NCBI GenBank assembly: GCA_033722415.1 | Contig: JAWVZC010000052.1 | Location: 1-15,804, forward strand | DNA length: 15,804 nt | Source of the DNA: JAMQKA01 sp033722415 | GTDB lineage: Bacteria > Bacteroidota > Rhodothermia > Balneolales > Balneolaceae | Direction of reading: 5' to 3' | Part shown: one piece after another, positions 7,572 through 14,452 of the stretch | How positions within the stretch are numbered: the first letter of the stretch is position 1 | Layout: each line of letters starts with the position of its first letter | Notes under the pieces: model-generated | Database searches by the model: none | Told to the model about the DNA's origin: nothing | Seen by the model: the letters and a program-made list of their open reading frames with translations, nothing else | Program-made: the position numbers and the translations under genes

Positions 7572-7820
7572 CTAATTTTTTGTGATCGTAATTTCAAAAT
7601 CCTCCATCACTTCGTTGGCCAGCAGTTTTGTGCAGGCCGTCTCCGCAATCTCTTCCGCTTTCTCTTTTGAATCGGCGTCGATGTCAAGTTCGATCAGCTT
7701 GCCGATACGTACTTCATTTACCTCATCCAGTCCCAGGTTTTGCAGGGCATGATGGGTGGCCTTACCCTGGGGATCGAGGATCGATTTGCGGAGCGTAACA
7801 TTTACCTTTGCTTTATACAT
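7572..7820 (-). CDS. purS: Phosphoribosylformylglycinamidine synthase subunit PurS
   Basis: PurS is the small structural subunit that bridges PurQ and PurL in the three-part FGAM synthase. The 82-residue length is standard. Diagnostic features are the opening 'YKAKVNVTLRKSILDPQGKA', the middle 'VRIGKLIELDID' strand, the helix 'KAEEIAETACTKLLANEVMEDF' (here read in shorter parts, residues 53-74) and the closing 'EITI'. No signal peptide is present. It is the first gene of the purS-clpS-purQ run, 66 nt after miaA, with a Bacteroidota-type -7 promoter element 53 nt upstream of its ATG. Confidence 0.95.
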   Translation of the reverse strand: MYKAKVNVTLRKSILDPQGKATHHALQNLGLDEVNEVRIGKLIELDIDADSKEKAEEIAETACTKLLANEVMEDFEITITKN

Positions 7821-7872
7821 AAACAGTTGAAATATGGTTTGATAACGTCGAAAAGTTCGGAAAATCAGTTGT

Positions 7873-7904
7873 CAAAGTTAATGGTTCTACTGCTTAGCTG
7901 CTAA
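7873..7904 (-). promoter_or_regulatory. Candidate Bacteroidota-type promoter for purS-clpS-purQ
   Basis: On the minus strand TAACTTTG (7873-7880) matches the Bacteroidota -7 consensus TAnnTTTG exactly. TTAG (7901-7904) lies 20 nt upstream, one mismatch from the -33 element TTTG at the known 19-21 nt spacing. The predicted start of transcription is near 7866, which gives a leader of about 45 nt before purS. The -33 part overlaps the last codons of miaA. No PurR box or riboswitch is visible. Confidence 0.42.
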
Positions 7905-8807
7905 TTTGTCACGGATAATTTTGTGGGCTTCTTCGGCGGTGTGGGCGCTCATATCGATCCACTCCACGAAATCCCACCTGCGGAACCAGGTGATCTGCCG
8001 TTTGGCATACTGCCGTGTTTGGGTTTTTATCTCTTTTTTGACCCGTTCCAGGGTTTTGGTTCCCTCCAGGTAATCGATTACGTCGCGATATCCCACCGAA
8101 TTGAGGGCCCGGGTTTCCCGGGAGTACCCCATTTCCAGAAGATCGGTCACCTCATCAACAAATCCCTGTTCAAACATCCGTTCCACCCGGTCGTTAATTC
8201 GTTCATACAGTTCTTTCCGATCCCTCCTCAACCCGAACAGGTGGGTATCGCTGGGGATCTGGTATTCATCCTGATTCGAGTGAAATGAGCTGAACGGCCT
8301 GCCCGTCTGCATCCAAACATCCAGTGCCCGCAGAATACGCTGGGTATTCATCCCGTCCATCTTCCGGGCATAATCCGGGTCGACATCCTCGAGCTGCGCA
8401 TAGAGTGATTCGATACCTTCGTCCGCCATACGCTGCTCCAGGGTTTCCAGGTTCTCGTCGTCCGATTCGGGGAGATCATCAAACGGTTTGATGAGCGACT
8501 GCAGGTGGAGTGTGCTGCCGCCGACATAGAGAACATGGTTGCCGTTCTCAGTGATCTCCCGTTCCCATGCCATCGCGCGCTCGTAAAAGTCGGCGGCACT
8601 GTCTTCTGTCTCGGGATCGAGAATCGAAATATTGTAATGGGGAACCCTGTTGAGGATCTCCGGCCCCGGTTTGGCCGTTCCGATATCGAGATGTTTGTAA
8701 CATTGACGGGAATCTGCTGAAATGATTTCGGCATCTAGCGTGAGTGCGAGGTTTACGGAAAGATCCGTTTTACCGACAGCAGTGGGACCGAGAAGAATTA
8801 TTCGCAA
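7887..8807 (-). CDS. miaA: tRNA dimethylallyltransferase MiaA (TTG start)
   Basis: MiaA transfers the dimethylallyl group to N6 of A37 in tRNAs that read UNN codons. The 306-residue protein has the P-loop GPTAVGKT at 7-14, 'IISADSRQCYKHLDIGTAKP' at 28-47 with the catalytic Asp32, 'LYVGGSTLHLQSL' near the substrate pocket, and 'RQYAKRQITWFRRW' near 265-278. These are the hallmark MiaA segments. There is no ATG at the 5' end: an in-frame stop lies at 8823-8825, and only CTG (8814-8816) and TTG (8805-8807) are usable before the P-loop, so TTG is preferred. The gene is divergent from dnaN, with a 190-nt gap, and 66 nt upstream of purS. Confidence 0.95.
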   Translation of the reverse strand: MRIILLGPTAVGKTDLSVNLALTLDAEIISADSRQCYKHLDIGTAKPGPEILNRVPHYNISILDPETEDSAADFYERAMAWEREITENGNHVLYVGGSTLHLQSLIKPFDDLPESDDENLETLEQRMADEGIESLYAQLEDVDPDYARKMDGMNTQRILRALDVWMQTGRPFSSFHSNQDEYQIPSDTHLFGLRRDRKELYERINDRVERMFEQGFVDEVTDLLEMGYSRETRALNSVGYRDVIDYLEGTKTLERVKKEIKTQTRQYAKRQITWFRRWDFVEWIDMSAHTAEEAHKIIRDKLAAKQ

Positions 8808-8997
8808 AGCGGGCAGTTTCTGTTAACGGTTAATCGGATGAAGATAATGGGTCTGACAGCGGAGGTCAAAAAATGGGAATATGTGGTCAGCTTTGGTTGC
8901 TAAGAGAGCAAGGATTTATTAGTATATGTTATCTTTCCAGACTGCATTGTTTCGGTTGAAATACAACTTATTTACCCTAATTAAGAAATCATTTGAT

Positions 8998-10113
8998 ATG
9001 AAATTCAATGCTTCAAGCAGTGATCTTGTTAAAGCGCTGTCGGCGGTATCGGGAGCTGTTCCCAACAAAGCGACCCTTCCAATCCTGGAGACGATTTTAT
9101 TTGAAAGTGAAGACGGAAAACTGCGCCTGACGGCCACTGACCTGGAGATTTCCATTATTGAATATATGGATGCCAATATCGACAGGGATGGTGCCGTGGC
9201 TATTCCCGCACGACGCCTGATCGAAACCCTGCGGCAACTGCCTGATATTCCCGTCGCGTTTGATGTGGATGATAATTTCAGCATCAAATTTCGCACCGAC
9301 AAGGGAACATATAAACTGGTCGGTGAAGATCCCGACGAGTTCCCGGAAGTGCCCAACCTGGACGAAGGGCACCAGTTGGAAACCACGACGGACCTGATAC
9401 TGGATTCAATCGACAAAACCCTGTTTGCGGTATCCAATGATGATCTGCGCCCCGCCATGATGGGGGTCTACTTCGACATCGGCCCGGAAGAGAGCAAGTT
9501 TGTGGCTACCGACGGGCACCGGCTTGTGCGGTTCGTCAAATCGGAACTGACCGCTGAGGAGGAGATCCATTTTATCGTACCGGAAAAAGCGCTGAGTCTC
9601 GTGCAGAAGGCCCTGCATGCCGATGACTGTACATTGACCGTAACCGAGGATCACGCCCGGTTTCACAGTGGAAACACCATCGTCATCACCCGGCTGATCA
9701 ACGAGCAGTATCCCAATTACGAATCGGTGATCCCGCGGGAAAATGACAAAAAGCTGGTTATCAACAAGGAGCAGATGCTGGCCACGGTAAAACGGGTCTC
9801 GATTTTTTCCAGCTCCACCACCCGCCAGATCCGCCTTCAGCTGAACCCGGACAAGCTTACCATCCGTGCCGAAGATATTGATATGAGCAGCGAGGCGCGT
9901 GAGACCATCAATTGTGAGTATGAAGATGAGGAGATGGAGATCGGGTTTAATGCCAAATACCTGGCCGATGTGCTGGGCAATGTGGACGGTGATGAAGTTT
10001 ATTTCGAATTTTCCACCCCAAATCGTGCGGGCATCGTGAAGCCGATGGATGAAGAGGAAGGGGAAGAGATGCTAATGCTCGTGATGCCGGTGATGCTCAA
10101 TTCATATGCGTAA
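8998..10113 (+). CDS. dnaN: DNA polymerase III beta subunit (sliding clamp)
   Basis: The dimeric ring clamp tethers the replicative polymerase to DNA and also serves repair proteins. The ATG at 8998 gives 371 residues beginning MKFNASSSDLVKAL, the normal clamp N-terminus. The in-frame ATG at 8926 would add 24 atypical residues. Typical landmarks are 'NKATLPILETILFE', 'LTATDLEISI', 'FVATDGHRLVR' in the middle domain, 'EQYPNYESVIPREN' at the domain 2-3 junction, and the C-terminal 'MPVML' that corresponds to MPMRL of E. coli. Four residues (NSYA) extend past it. dnaA is not nearby, and no DnaA-box cluster was seen in the 190-nt upstream gap. The stop codon overlaps the next gene by 8 nt. Confidence 0.97.
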   Translation: MKFNASSSDLVKALSAVSGAVPNKATLPILETILFESEDGKLRLTATDLEISIIEYMDANIDRDGAVAIPARRLIETLRQLPDIPVAFDVDDNFSIKFRTDKGTYKLVGEDPDEFPEVPNLDEGHQLETTTDLILDSIDKTLFAVSNDDLRPAMMGVYFDIGPEESKFVATDGHRLVRFVKSELTAEEEIHFIVPEKALSLVQKALHADDCTLTVTEDHARFHSGNTIVITRLINEQYPNYESVIPRENDKKLVINKEQMLATVKRVSIFSSSTTRQIRLQLNPDKLTIRAEDIDMSSEARETINCEYEDEEMEIGFNAKYLADVLGNVDGDEVYFEFSTPNRAGIVKPMDEEEGEEMLMLVMPVMLNSYA

Positions 10114-10900
10114 CATCGTCACGCTTACAACCGATTTTGGGCTGCAGGATTACTATGTGAGTGCCATGAAGGCGGTCATGCTCGGGATTGCCCCCGATGT
10201 TCGCCTGGTGGATATCTCTCACGAGGTGCCCGATCAGGATATCATGGCCGGATCGTGGGTTCTGCAAAATTCTGCCCCCCTTTTCCCGCCGCGGTCGGTT
10301 CACCTTGTCGTTATCGATCCGGGTGTCGGTACCGATCGCAATCCCATCGCGCTGAAGGTGGACGATCAGTATTACGTGGGGCCGGATAACGGGATATTTT
10401 CACTTTTAACCGAGGAAAAGGATTTTGAAGCGGTACGCCTTACTAACCCGGAGTACTGGAACGAAGTGCGCTCCAACACGTTTCACGGCCGTGATATCTT
10501 TGCGCCTGTGGCGGCACATCTGAGTAACGGGGTTGCGCTCGAGAAACTGGGAGAACCGCTGAATGAACTCAAGACCTATCGCTGGGCCTCCCCCATCGCC
10601 GACAAAGACGGCCTGCAGGGGTGGATAATTCATATCGACAAATTCGGCAACCTGATCACCAACCTTCATGAAAGTCTGATCCGTGAGGTAATCGGTGACC
10701 GGCCGGTTAAAATCTACGTCGGTAACATGATCCTGGATGAACTGGTGACCACATTCGGGTCCGTACCGGAAGGCGAACCGGCCGCATACATCGGCAGCTC
10801 GGGCATGCTGGAAGTGGGTATCAACAAAGGGGATGCCGCCGAAATGATGAGCGTTAAAAAGGGTGCTCAAATTTCGCTGGTACTGCAAAAAGAGGAATAA
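10106..10900 (+). CDS. S-adenosyl-L-methionine hydroxide adenosyltransferase (DUF62 family)
   Basis: Members of this family hydrolyse SAM to adenosine and methionine. They are relatives of the fluorinase and chlorinase. The 264-residue protein opens with 'IVTLTTDFGLQDYYVSAMK', the family signature, and has 'HLVVIDPGVGTDRNPIAL' (66-83) and 'SNTFHGRDIFAPVAAHL' (123-139). The triad Asp71, Arg78 and His127 corresponds to the Asp-Arg-His that activates water in the hydroxide-adding enzymes. The C-terminal domain contains 'HIDKFGNLITNL' and 'YIGSSGMLEVGINKGDA'. There is no signal peptide. The ATG lies inside the end of dnaN (sequence ATGCGTAA), which suggests translational coupling. The physiological role of bacterial members is unclear; control of the SAM pool is one idea. 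A methyltransferase gene follows after 135 nt. Confidence 0.93.
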   Translation: MRNIVTLTTDFGLQDYYVSAMKAVMLGIAPDVRLVDISHEVPDQDIMAGSWVLQNSAPLFPPRSVHLVVIDPGVGTDRNPIALKVDDQYYVGPDNGIFSLLTEEKDFEAVRLTNPEYWNEVRSNTFHGRDIFAPVAAHLSNGVALEKLGEPLNELKTYRWASPIADKDGLQGWIIHIDKFGNLITNLHESLIREVIGDRPVKIYVGNMILDELVTTFGSVPEGEPAAYIGSSGMLEVGINKGDAAEMMSVKKGAQISLVLQKEE

Positions 10901-11035
10901 TCACTGTAACACACCAACCCCGATCTGCGTATTCTCCGGAGTGACCCGACAACTGTTCGGTACGTCTGAATGGAATCGGCCAGACAGCCGTTTTATGTTC
11001 AGATTCGATTCTTTAACAATCACCAGGCAGTTCTT

Positions 11036-11842
11036 ATGTCCCTCGAACTTCGTTCACCAAAATTTGAGCGTGTAGCTGTTGAGATACCGGAGGAGGCCGC
11101 ACAGCTGGGTAAGCCGTTCAACGGTACCATCTGCTCCAGCAAGGGCGATGAGTACCGGATCAGGAACAATATTGTCGACCTGCTGGGAGAGGTTCCGCCC
11201 TCGATGTCGCTGGCCCAAAGTTCCAACCACTGGCGGGTAACGGCCGCTCTCTACGAGGATATCTGGCGAAAGCGCTCGCTCTCTATTCTGACCGGTGAAG
11301 AGTTCCCGATCGCCAGGGAGCAGGAGTTGCTGATTGAGTGGCTCAGTCCCCGGGCAGGCAACCTGTATCTCGATATCGGGTGTTCTACCGCCCTTTACGG
11401 ACGACTGGTGAAAAAAGCAGAGTCCCGGTGCCGGGTTGTGGCCCTGGATTTTTCCGAACAGATGCTGGAAGAGGCCCGCCTCAAATCGGAAGCTGATCAG
11501 ACCGACCTGTTTCTACTGCGTGCCGATGCCCATGAACTTCCCTTTTTTGGAGCGACCTTCGACGGGCTGATGATGGGGGGGACCCTGAATGAGCTTACCG
11601 ACCCGCTGAAAGTGCTTTATGAGTCGCGAAGGGTGATCAGGAAAGAGGGAACTTTTTTTATGATGCACCTGGTGAAATCGGACTCATGGTATATACGCCT
11701 GATCCAGGATTCAGCGGAATTCAGCGGCCTCAGGTTTTGGTCGGTGGAGGAGAGTAACCAGTTGTTCGAACGAGCCGGATTTACTGTCACCGATCAGCAG
11801 ACGAAAGGGGTGGTCTGTTTCTCCAAACTTACGCCTGCCTGA
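11036..11842 (+). CDS. Class I SAM-dependent methyltransferase
   Basis: With the ATG at 11036 the protein has 268 residues; an in-frame ATG at 10970 would add 22 unremarkable residues. The Rossmann-type SAM fold is shown by motif I LDIGCSTALYG (112-122), the acidic end of strand 2 in VVALDFS (Asp138), 'LRADAHELPF' (161-170), and 'MMGGTLNELTDP' as the motif IV region. Residues 31-51 (ICSSKGDEYRIRNNIVDLL) resemble a Trm112-like segment of the type CP.C...YRI..GIPDLL, but with a single Cys, so any zinc site would be lost. This layout is common in bacterial small-molecule or quinone-type methyltransferases; the substrate is unknown. The gene follows the SAM adenosyltransferase on the same strand and ends next to a terminator used by the opposing operon. 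Confidence 0.85.
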   Translation: MSLELRSPKFERVAVEIPEEAAQLGKPFNGTICSSKGDEYRIRNNIVDLLGEVPPSMSLAQSSNHWRVTAALYEDIWRKRSLSILTGEEFPIAREQELLIEWLSPRAGNLYLDIGCSTALYGRLVKKAESRCRVVALDFSEQMLEEARLKSEADQTDLFLLRADAHELPFFGATFDGLMMGGTLNELTDPLKVLYESRRVIRKEGTFFMMHLVKSDSWYIRLIQDSAEFSGLRFWSVEESNQLFERAGFTVTDQQTKGVVCFSKLTPA

Positions 11843-11864
11843 GAAAACAGGTGCCATGCACCTG
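11842..11864 (-). terminator. Rho-independent terminator for the lipoprotein/barrel operon
   Basis: Read on the minus strand, CAGGTGC-ATG-GCACCTG (11848-11864) forms a GC-rich 7-bp stem with a 3-nt loop, followed directly by TTTTCTC (11841-11847). It lies 26 nt after the stop of the minus-strand lipoprotein gene and 5 nt from the stop of the convergent methyltransferase gene. On the plus strand there is no T-run, so it works best for the minus-strand operon. Confidence 0.65.
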
Positions 11865-11889
11865 CAGCATGCCCCATTAAAAGGTCGTT

Positions 11890-12663
11890 TCAGTACGCCC
11901 GCAGAAAATTCAGGTACTCCCGCTCGATGGTTTCCACATCCTTTTCATAGATCTCAAAAAATATCGACCGGTAATTTCCGGGTCTGACCTCGCAGTGAAG
12001 CTCGCGGAATCTTTCCAGACCGTATTCTTCGATCAGGTATTTGGCCAGCGAACCCGCCGTCGGGTAGGAGATATCGGAATCGAGCTGGCTCCACTGGGTC
12101 ATCATCTGGTCAATGCGGGGCAATTGGTCGGCGTTCAGCCTGGTTTTACCGATACGGTGGAGATCGCTGGATGCTACGGAGGATGCCGACCAGTAGTCGT
12201 CCAGCCACACCGCCAGGCCCTCGGCCACCATCGGTTCGGGAGAGGGGCACCATTCGTAAAACGAAACAATATGGCTCAGCTCGTGCAATGAAACGCCGCG
12301 AACCCCGATCGATTTAACCTTATCGCCGTAAACCGCCTCGATCGTACCGATTTCGGGATGAGCCGTGCCCGTCCGTTCGCGGCTGTCAAAAAGATTATTG
12401 TTCTCATAAATATACACCCGCACGGTGCGTTCAAACGAGGTGTCCATGCGGCGGTTTAGTTCGGCGTAGGCCCGCTCTTGCTCACTTTTGATTTGCGCGA
12501 TATCCGCCTCTGCAGTACCGCCCGGCGTTACATAGAATTGGAAATGTTCCGATTTATACCGATTCCAGTTCTCCTCTGTTTCCTCCGGGGAATCCAGGAT
12601 GCGTGTACAGCCGGAGATCAATACCAAAAGTATCGGAAGCAGCAGCGTGTTGTGTGATCGCAT
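11890..12663 (-). CDS. Lipoprotein with gluzincin-type metallopeptidase motif
   Basis: This is a 257-residue protein with a signal peptide and lipobox LISGC (Cys19 as lipidation site), so it is anchored in the outer or inner membrane facing the periplasm. The centre carries HELSH (127-131, a true HExxH zinc motif) and, 17 residues later, EGLAVWLDD with Glu148 as the likely third ligand. This HExxH...E arrangement and the 'YKSEHFQFYV' opening are typical of gluzincins of the peptidase MA-like or DUF1570 kind. The family assignment is by pattern only. It could also be a catalytically weak homologue, but all three ligands are present. Its start codon overlaps the stop of the barrel gene by 1 nt (TGATG), so the two proteins are translated together and may act together at the envelope. 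Confidence 0.8.
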   Translation of the reverse strand: MRSHNTLLLPILLVLISGCTRILDSPEETEENWNRYKSEHFQFYVTPGGTAEADIAQIKSEQERAYAELNRRMDTSFERTVRVYIYENNNLFDSRERTGTAHPEIGTIEAVYGDKVKSIGVRGVSLHELSHIVSFYEWCPSPEPMVAEGLAVWLDDYWSASSVASSDLHRIGKTRLNADQLPRIDQMMTQWSQLDSDISYPTAGSLAKYLIEEYGLERFRELHCEVRPGNYRSIFFEIYEKDVETIEREYLNFLRAY

Positions 12664-13436
12664 CAGTCGTCCTCCAGCCGGTATCGGATTCCAAGATTAA
12701 CGTGCTGAAAGGTGCGTCGTTGATTCTGCTGAAAAACGTGTTCCGTCCGTTCCGCCCAGTTGTAAAAGGCAAAGATCTGCCAGTCGGCATTGAGGCGAAA
12801 AGATACTTCTCCATTGACTTCGGCCAGCCAGCCGTTGGCCCGCTCATCAGAAAATGTACTGTTCTCCCGGTTGACTTCCTGGCTTCCCAGGTGCCCGCCG
12901 TTCAGCAGCGTCAATTGCAGGGAAATCGGGGCTTCCGGAAGATATTGCAACGTGATGTTAATGCCGCCGCCGTACATCAGTTCGTTGTACTCCACGGTAC
13001 TGTTCGGCGAAGCCCGGTAGTCGATAATCTGGTTCGCAACAAACAGGTACGGGCCGGTGCCGAAACTGAGGGGAAGTCCGCCGATGTCACGGAAGTGATA
13101 CCGCGTGTACTGGTAATCGATGGTCAACGCCACATAGCGATCGGCAAACGAGGGTAGGTCCGCAGGATGAAATGAAATATCCTGCTGCCGAAGGTATGAA
13201 AAGCGAACCCCGTGCTCGGCCCGATCATTGCCGTAAAGCAGCGAGAGTGCCAGCGCAGAGCCGTTGCTTCGCTGTTCCACCGGGATGTTGAGATCCAGGG
13301 GCAGGCTCTTCTGGAACGTGTATCCGCCGTCGAAAGAGAGCCAGGTCTCCAGCGGCTGCGCGTTGACCTGGCGGATATGCGGGGAAGCCAGCAGCATACC
13401 CATTACGATGCAAATGCAAAAGGTGTTTGTGTTCAT
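12663..13436 (-). CDS. Outer-membrane beta-barrel protein of unknown function
   Basis: The 257-residue protein has a signal peptide with likely cleavage after VNA (residue 26) before QPLETW. The mature part is made of alternating beta strands with aromatic girdles: 'WLSFDGGYTF', 'HGVRFSYLRQQ', 'VALTIDYQYTRYHF', 'FGTGPYLFV', 'LMYGGGINITLQYL', 'ISLQLTLLNGG', 'WQIFAFYNWAERT', and the last strand 'HVNLGIRYRLEDD'. This fits a small outer-membrane barrel of about ten strands, though the end is not the classical terminal Phe. I do not recognise a named family. It is the first gene of a two-gene operon with the gluzincin-like lipoprotein and has a -7 promoter element 23 nt upstream. Confidence 0.75.
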   Translation of the reverse strand: MNTNTFCICIVMGMLLASPHIRQVNAQPLETWLSFDGGYTFQKSLPLDLNIPVEQRSNGSALALSLLYGNDRAEHGVRFSYLRQQDISFHPADLPSFADRYVALTIDYQYTRYHFRDIGGLPLSFGTGPYLFVANQIIDYRASPNSTVEYNELMYGGGINITLQYLPEAPISLQLTLLNGGHLGSQEVNRENSTFSDERANGWLAEVNGEVSFRLNADWQIFAFYNWAERTEHVFQQNQRRTFQHVNLGIRYRLEDD

Positions 13437-13458
13437 TGCTGTCAGTTTCGGTTTATCG

Positions 13459-13466
13459 CAAAAGTA
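13459..13466 (-). promoter_or_regulatory. Candidate -7 promoter element of the barrel/lipoprotein operon
   Basis: On the minus strand TACTTTTG matches TAnnTTTG exactly and lies 23-30 nt upstream of the barrel gene ATG. No TTTG-like -33 element is seen at the right spacing, so the support is partial. It is one of two exact matches I found between genes, both in front of the first gene of an operon. Confidence 0.35.
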
Positions 13467-13517
13467 ACCACGGAATATGAAAGGGTTATTAACGCATTTG
13501 CGGAAGCCGAACAGTCG

Positions 13518-13553
13518 GCAGTTCAGAACGATTTTTATCTTGCAGTTCTGAAC
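13518..13553. promoter_or_regulatory. Tandem operator-like palindromes GCAGTTCWGAAC
   Basis: Two copies of GCAGTTC(A/T)GAAC lie at 13518-13529 and 13542-13553, 24 bp apart. Each core GTTCWGAAC is itself palindromic, so the pair reads both as a direct repeat and as a 9-bp hairpin with a 15-nt loop. The location is the 295-bp gap between the divergent barrel operon (minus) and kptA (plus). It could bind a dimeric regulator of either side. Apart from this and the -7 element, I see nothing else in 13437-13731. Confidence 0.5.
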
Positions 13554-13731
13554 ATCTTCGTTCCTGACAAAATAGGGTATTTATCAGAAAATTCGGATTC
13601 CATGTTGCCGCCGGGCCCCGCCCGGTGCCGTGTTTTTTGGATCTGTTCTTACTGTTATCTTAAGTCTTCGATCCAACAGAATCTGCTGCGACTGTTCCGA
13701 GACGTCCCGTGGCCTTTTTGATTCCTCAAAT

Positions 13732-14295
13732 ATGAATATGGACAAATCCCGAATAACAAAGATCAGTAAATTCCTGAGTTACGTACTTCGGCATCAGCCC
13801 GGGAGTATCGGGGTGGAACTGGACCGGCATGGCTGGGCCCATCTTCCCACGCTATTCCAGCGGGCGCGGCGGGAGGGGACCCCACTTACCCGTGAAGTCA
13901 TTAAAAAAGTGATGGCGGAGAGCAGCAAGCAGCGGTTCCGTATCAGCGAGGACGGCATGTACATCCGGGCGGGGTACGGGCACTCTGTTGATGTGGAGTT
14001 GAACCTGGATCCCACTACCCCACCCGCATTGCTCTACCACGGTACCGCCCGCCGGAATTTGGAAGGGATACGGGACGAGGGCGTGCATTCGGGCAGCCGG
14101 AACCTGGTTCATCTTTCCGCACAAAAAGCGGATGCCAGAACTGTCGGTCAGCGACACGGCAAGCCGGTAATTTTGGTGGTGCGAGCGGAAGAGATGTACC
14201 GGGAAGGACACCCGTTTTACCAGTCTGAGAGTGAACCCGGGATATGGCTGGTTGAATACGTGCCGCCGGAATTTCTTGATAATTGGGAACAATAA
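13732..14295 (+). CDS. kptA: RNA 2'-phosphotransferase (Tpt1/KptA family)
   Basis: This enzyme family removes an internal RNA 2'-phosphate using NAD+, passing through an ADP-ribosylated RNA. In eukaryotes it completes tRNA splicing, while bacterial targets are unknown. The ATG at 13732 (or 13738) gives 187 residues, a normal length. The N-terminal lobe has 'ISKFLSYVLRHQPGSIGVEL' (11-30) with Arg20-His21. The NAD lobe has 'RAGYGHS' (79-85), 'LYHGTARRNLEGI' (101-113), 'VHLS' (126-129), and 'GQRHGKPVILVV' (139-150). Arg20, His21, Arg79 and Arg141 match the essential Arg-His-Arg-Arg set of yeast Tpt1. The in-frame region upstream of 13732 looks non-coding. The gene stands alone: no RNA ligase or splicing gene is adjacent. 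Confidence 0.95.
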   Translation: MNMDKSRITKISKFLSYVLRHQPGSIGVELDRHGWAHLPTLFQRARREGTPLTREVIKKVMAESSKQRFRISEDGMYIRAGYGHSVDVELNLDPTTPPALLYHGTARRNLEGIRDEGVHSGSRNLVHLSAQKADARTVGQRHGKPVILVVRAEEMYREGHPFYQSESEPGIWLVEYVPPEFLDNWEQ

Positions 14296-14452
14296 ATTTT
14301 ATGCGTGATAACAGATCTTTTTTAAATTCATTTAATTCTCAATAGGAGCGAGTTACCAGGAATTATCTTTATTTCCCTTGCCACAATTTAGATGCTCACG
14401 ATTTGATGTCTCGCTCACATAAACTATAAATCAAACCATACTAGAAATTGAA

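Noticed and set aside
8956..8983. Sigma70-like promoter TTGAAA-N16-TAATTA before dnaN
   Set aside because: It would leave a leader of about 8 nt, the organism appears to use Bacteroidota-type promoters, and AT-rich DNA yields such matches by chance.
8926..8997. Upstream in-frame start for dnaN
   Set aside because: The 24 added residues are unlike any clamp N-terminus, while MKFNASSSDLVKAL at 8998 is standard.
10970..11035. Longer N-terminus for the methyltransferase
   Set aside because: The 22 extra residues have no features, and the ATG at 11036 gives a sensible start; the longer form cannot be fully excluded.
12603..13157. 184-codon plus-strand open frame opposite the barrel and lipoprotein genes
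   Set aside because: It is a shadow of two well-supported, coupled minus-strand genes and has no family features.
13212..13721. 169-codon plus-strand open frame
   Set aside because: It lies mostly antisense to the outer-membrane barrel gene, whose signal peptide and strand pattern are convincing, and its translation has no recognisable domain.
14346..14416. GAGCGAG/CTCGCTC inverted repeat before the isomerase-like gene
   Set aside because: The arms are only 7 bp and 57 nt apart, within chance expectation; no functional context supports it.
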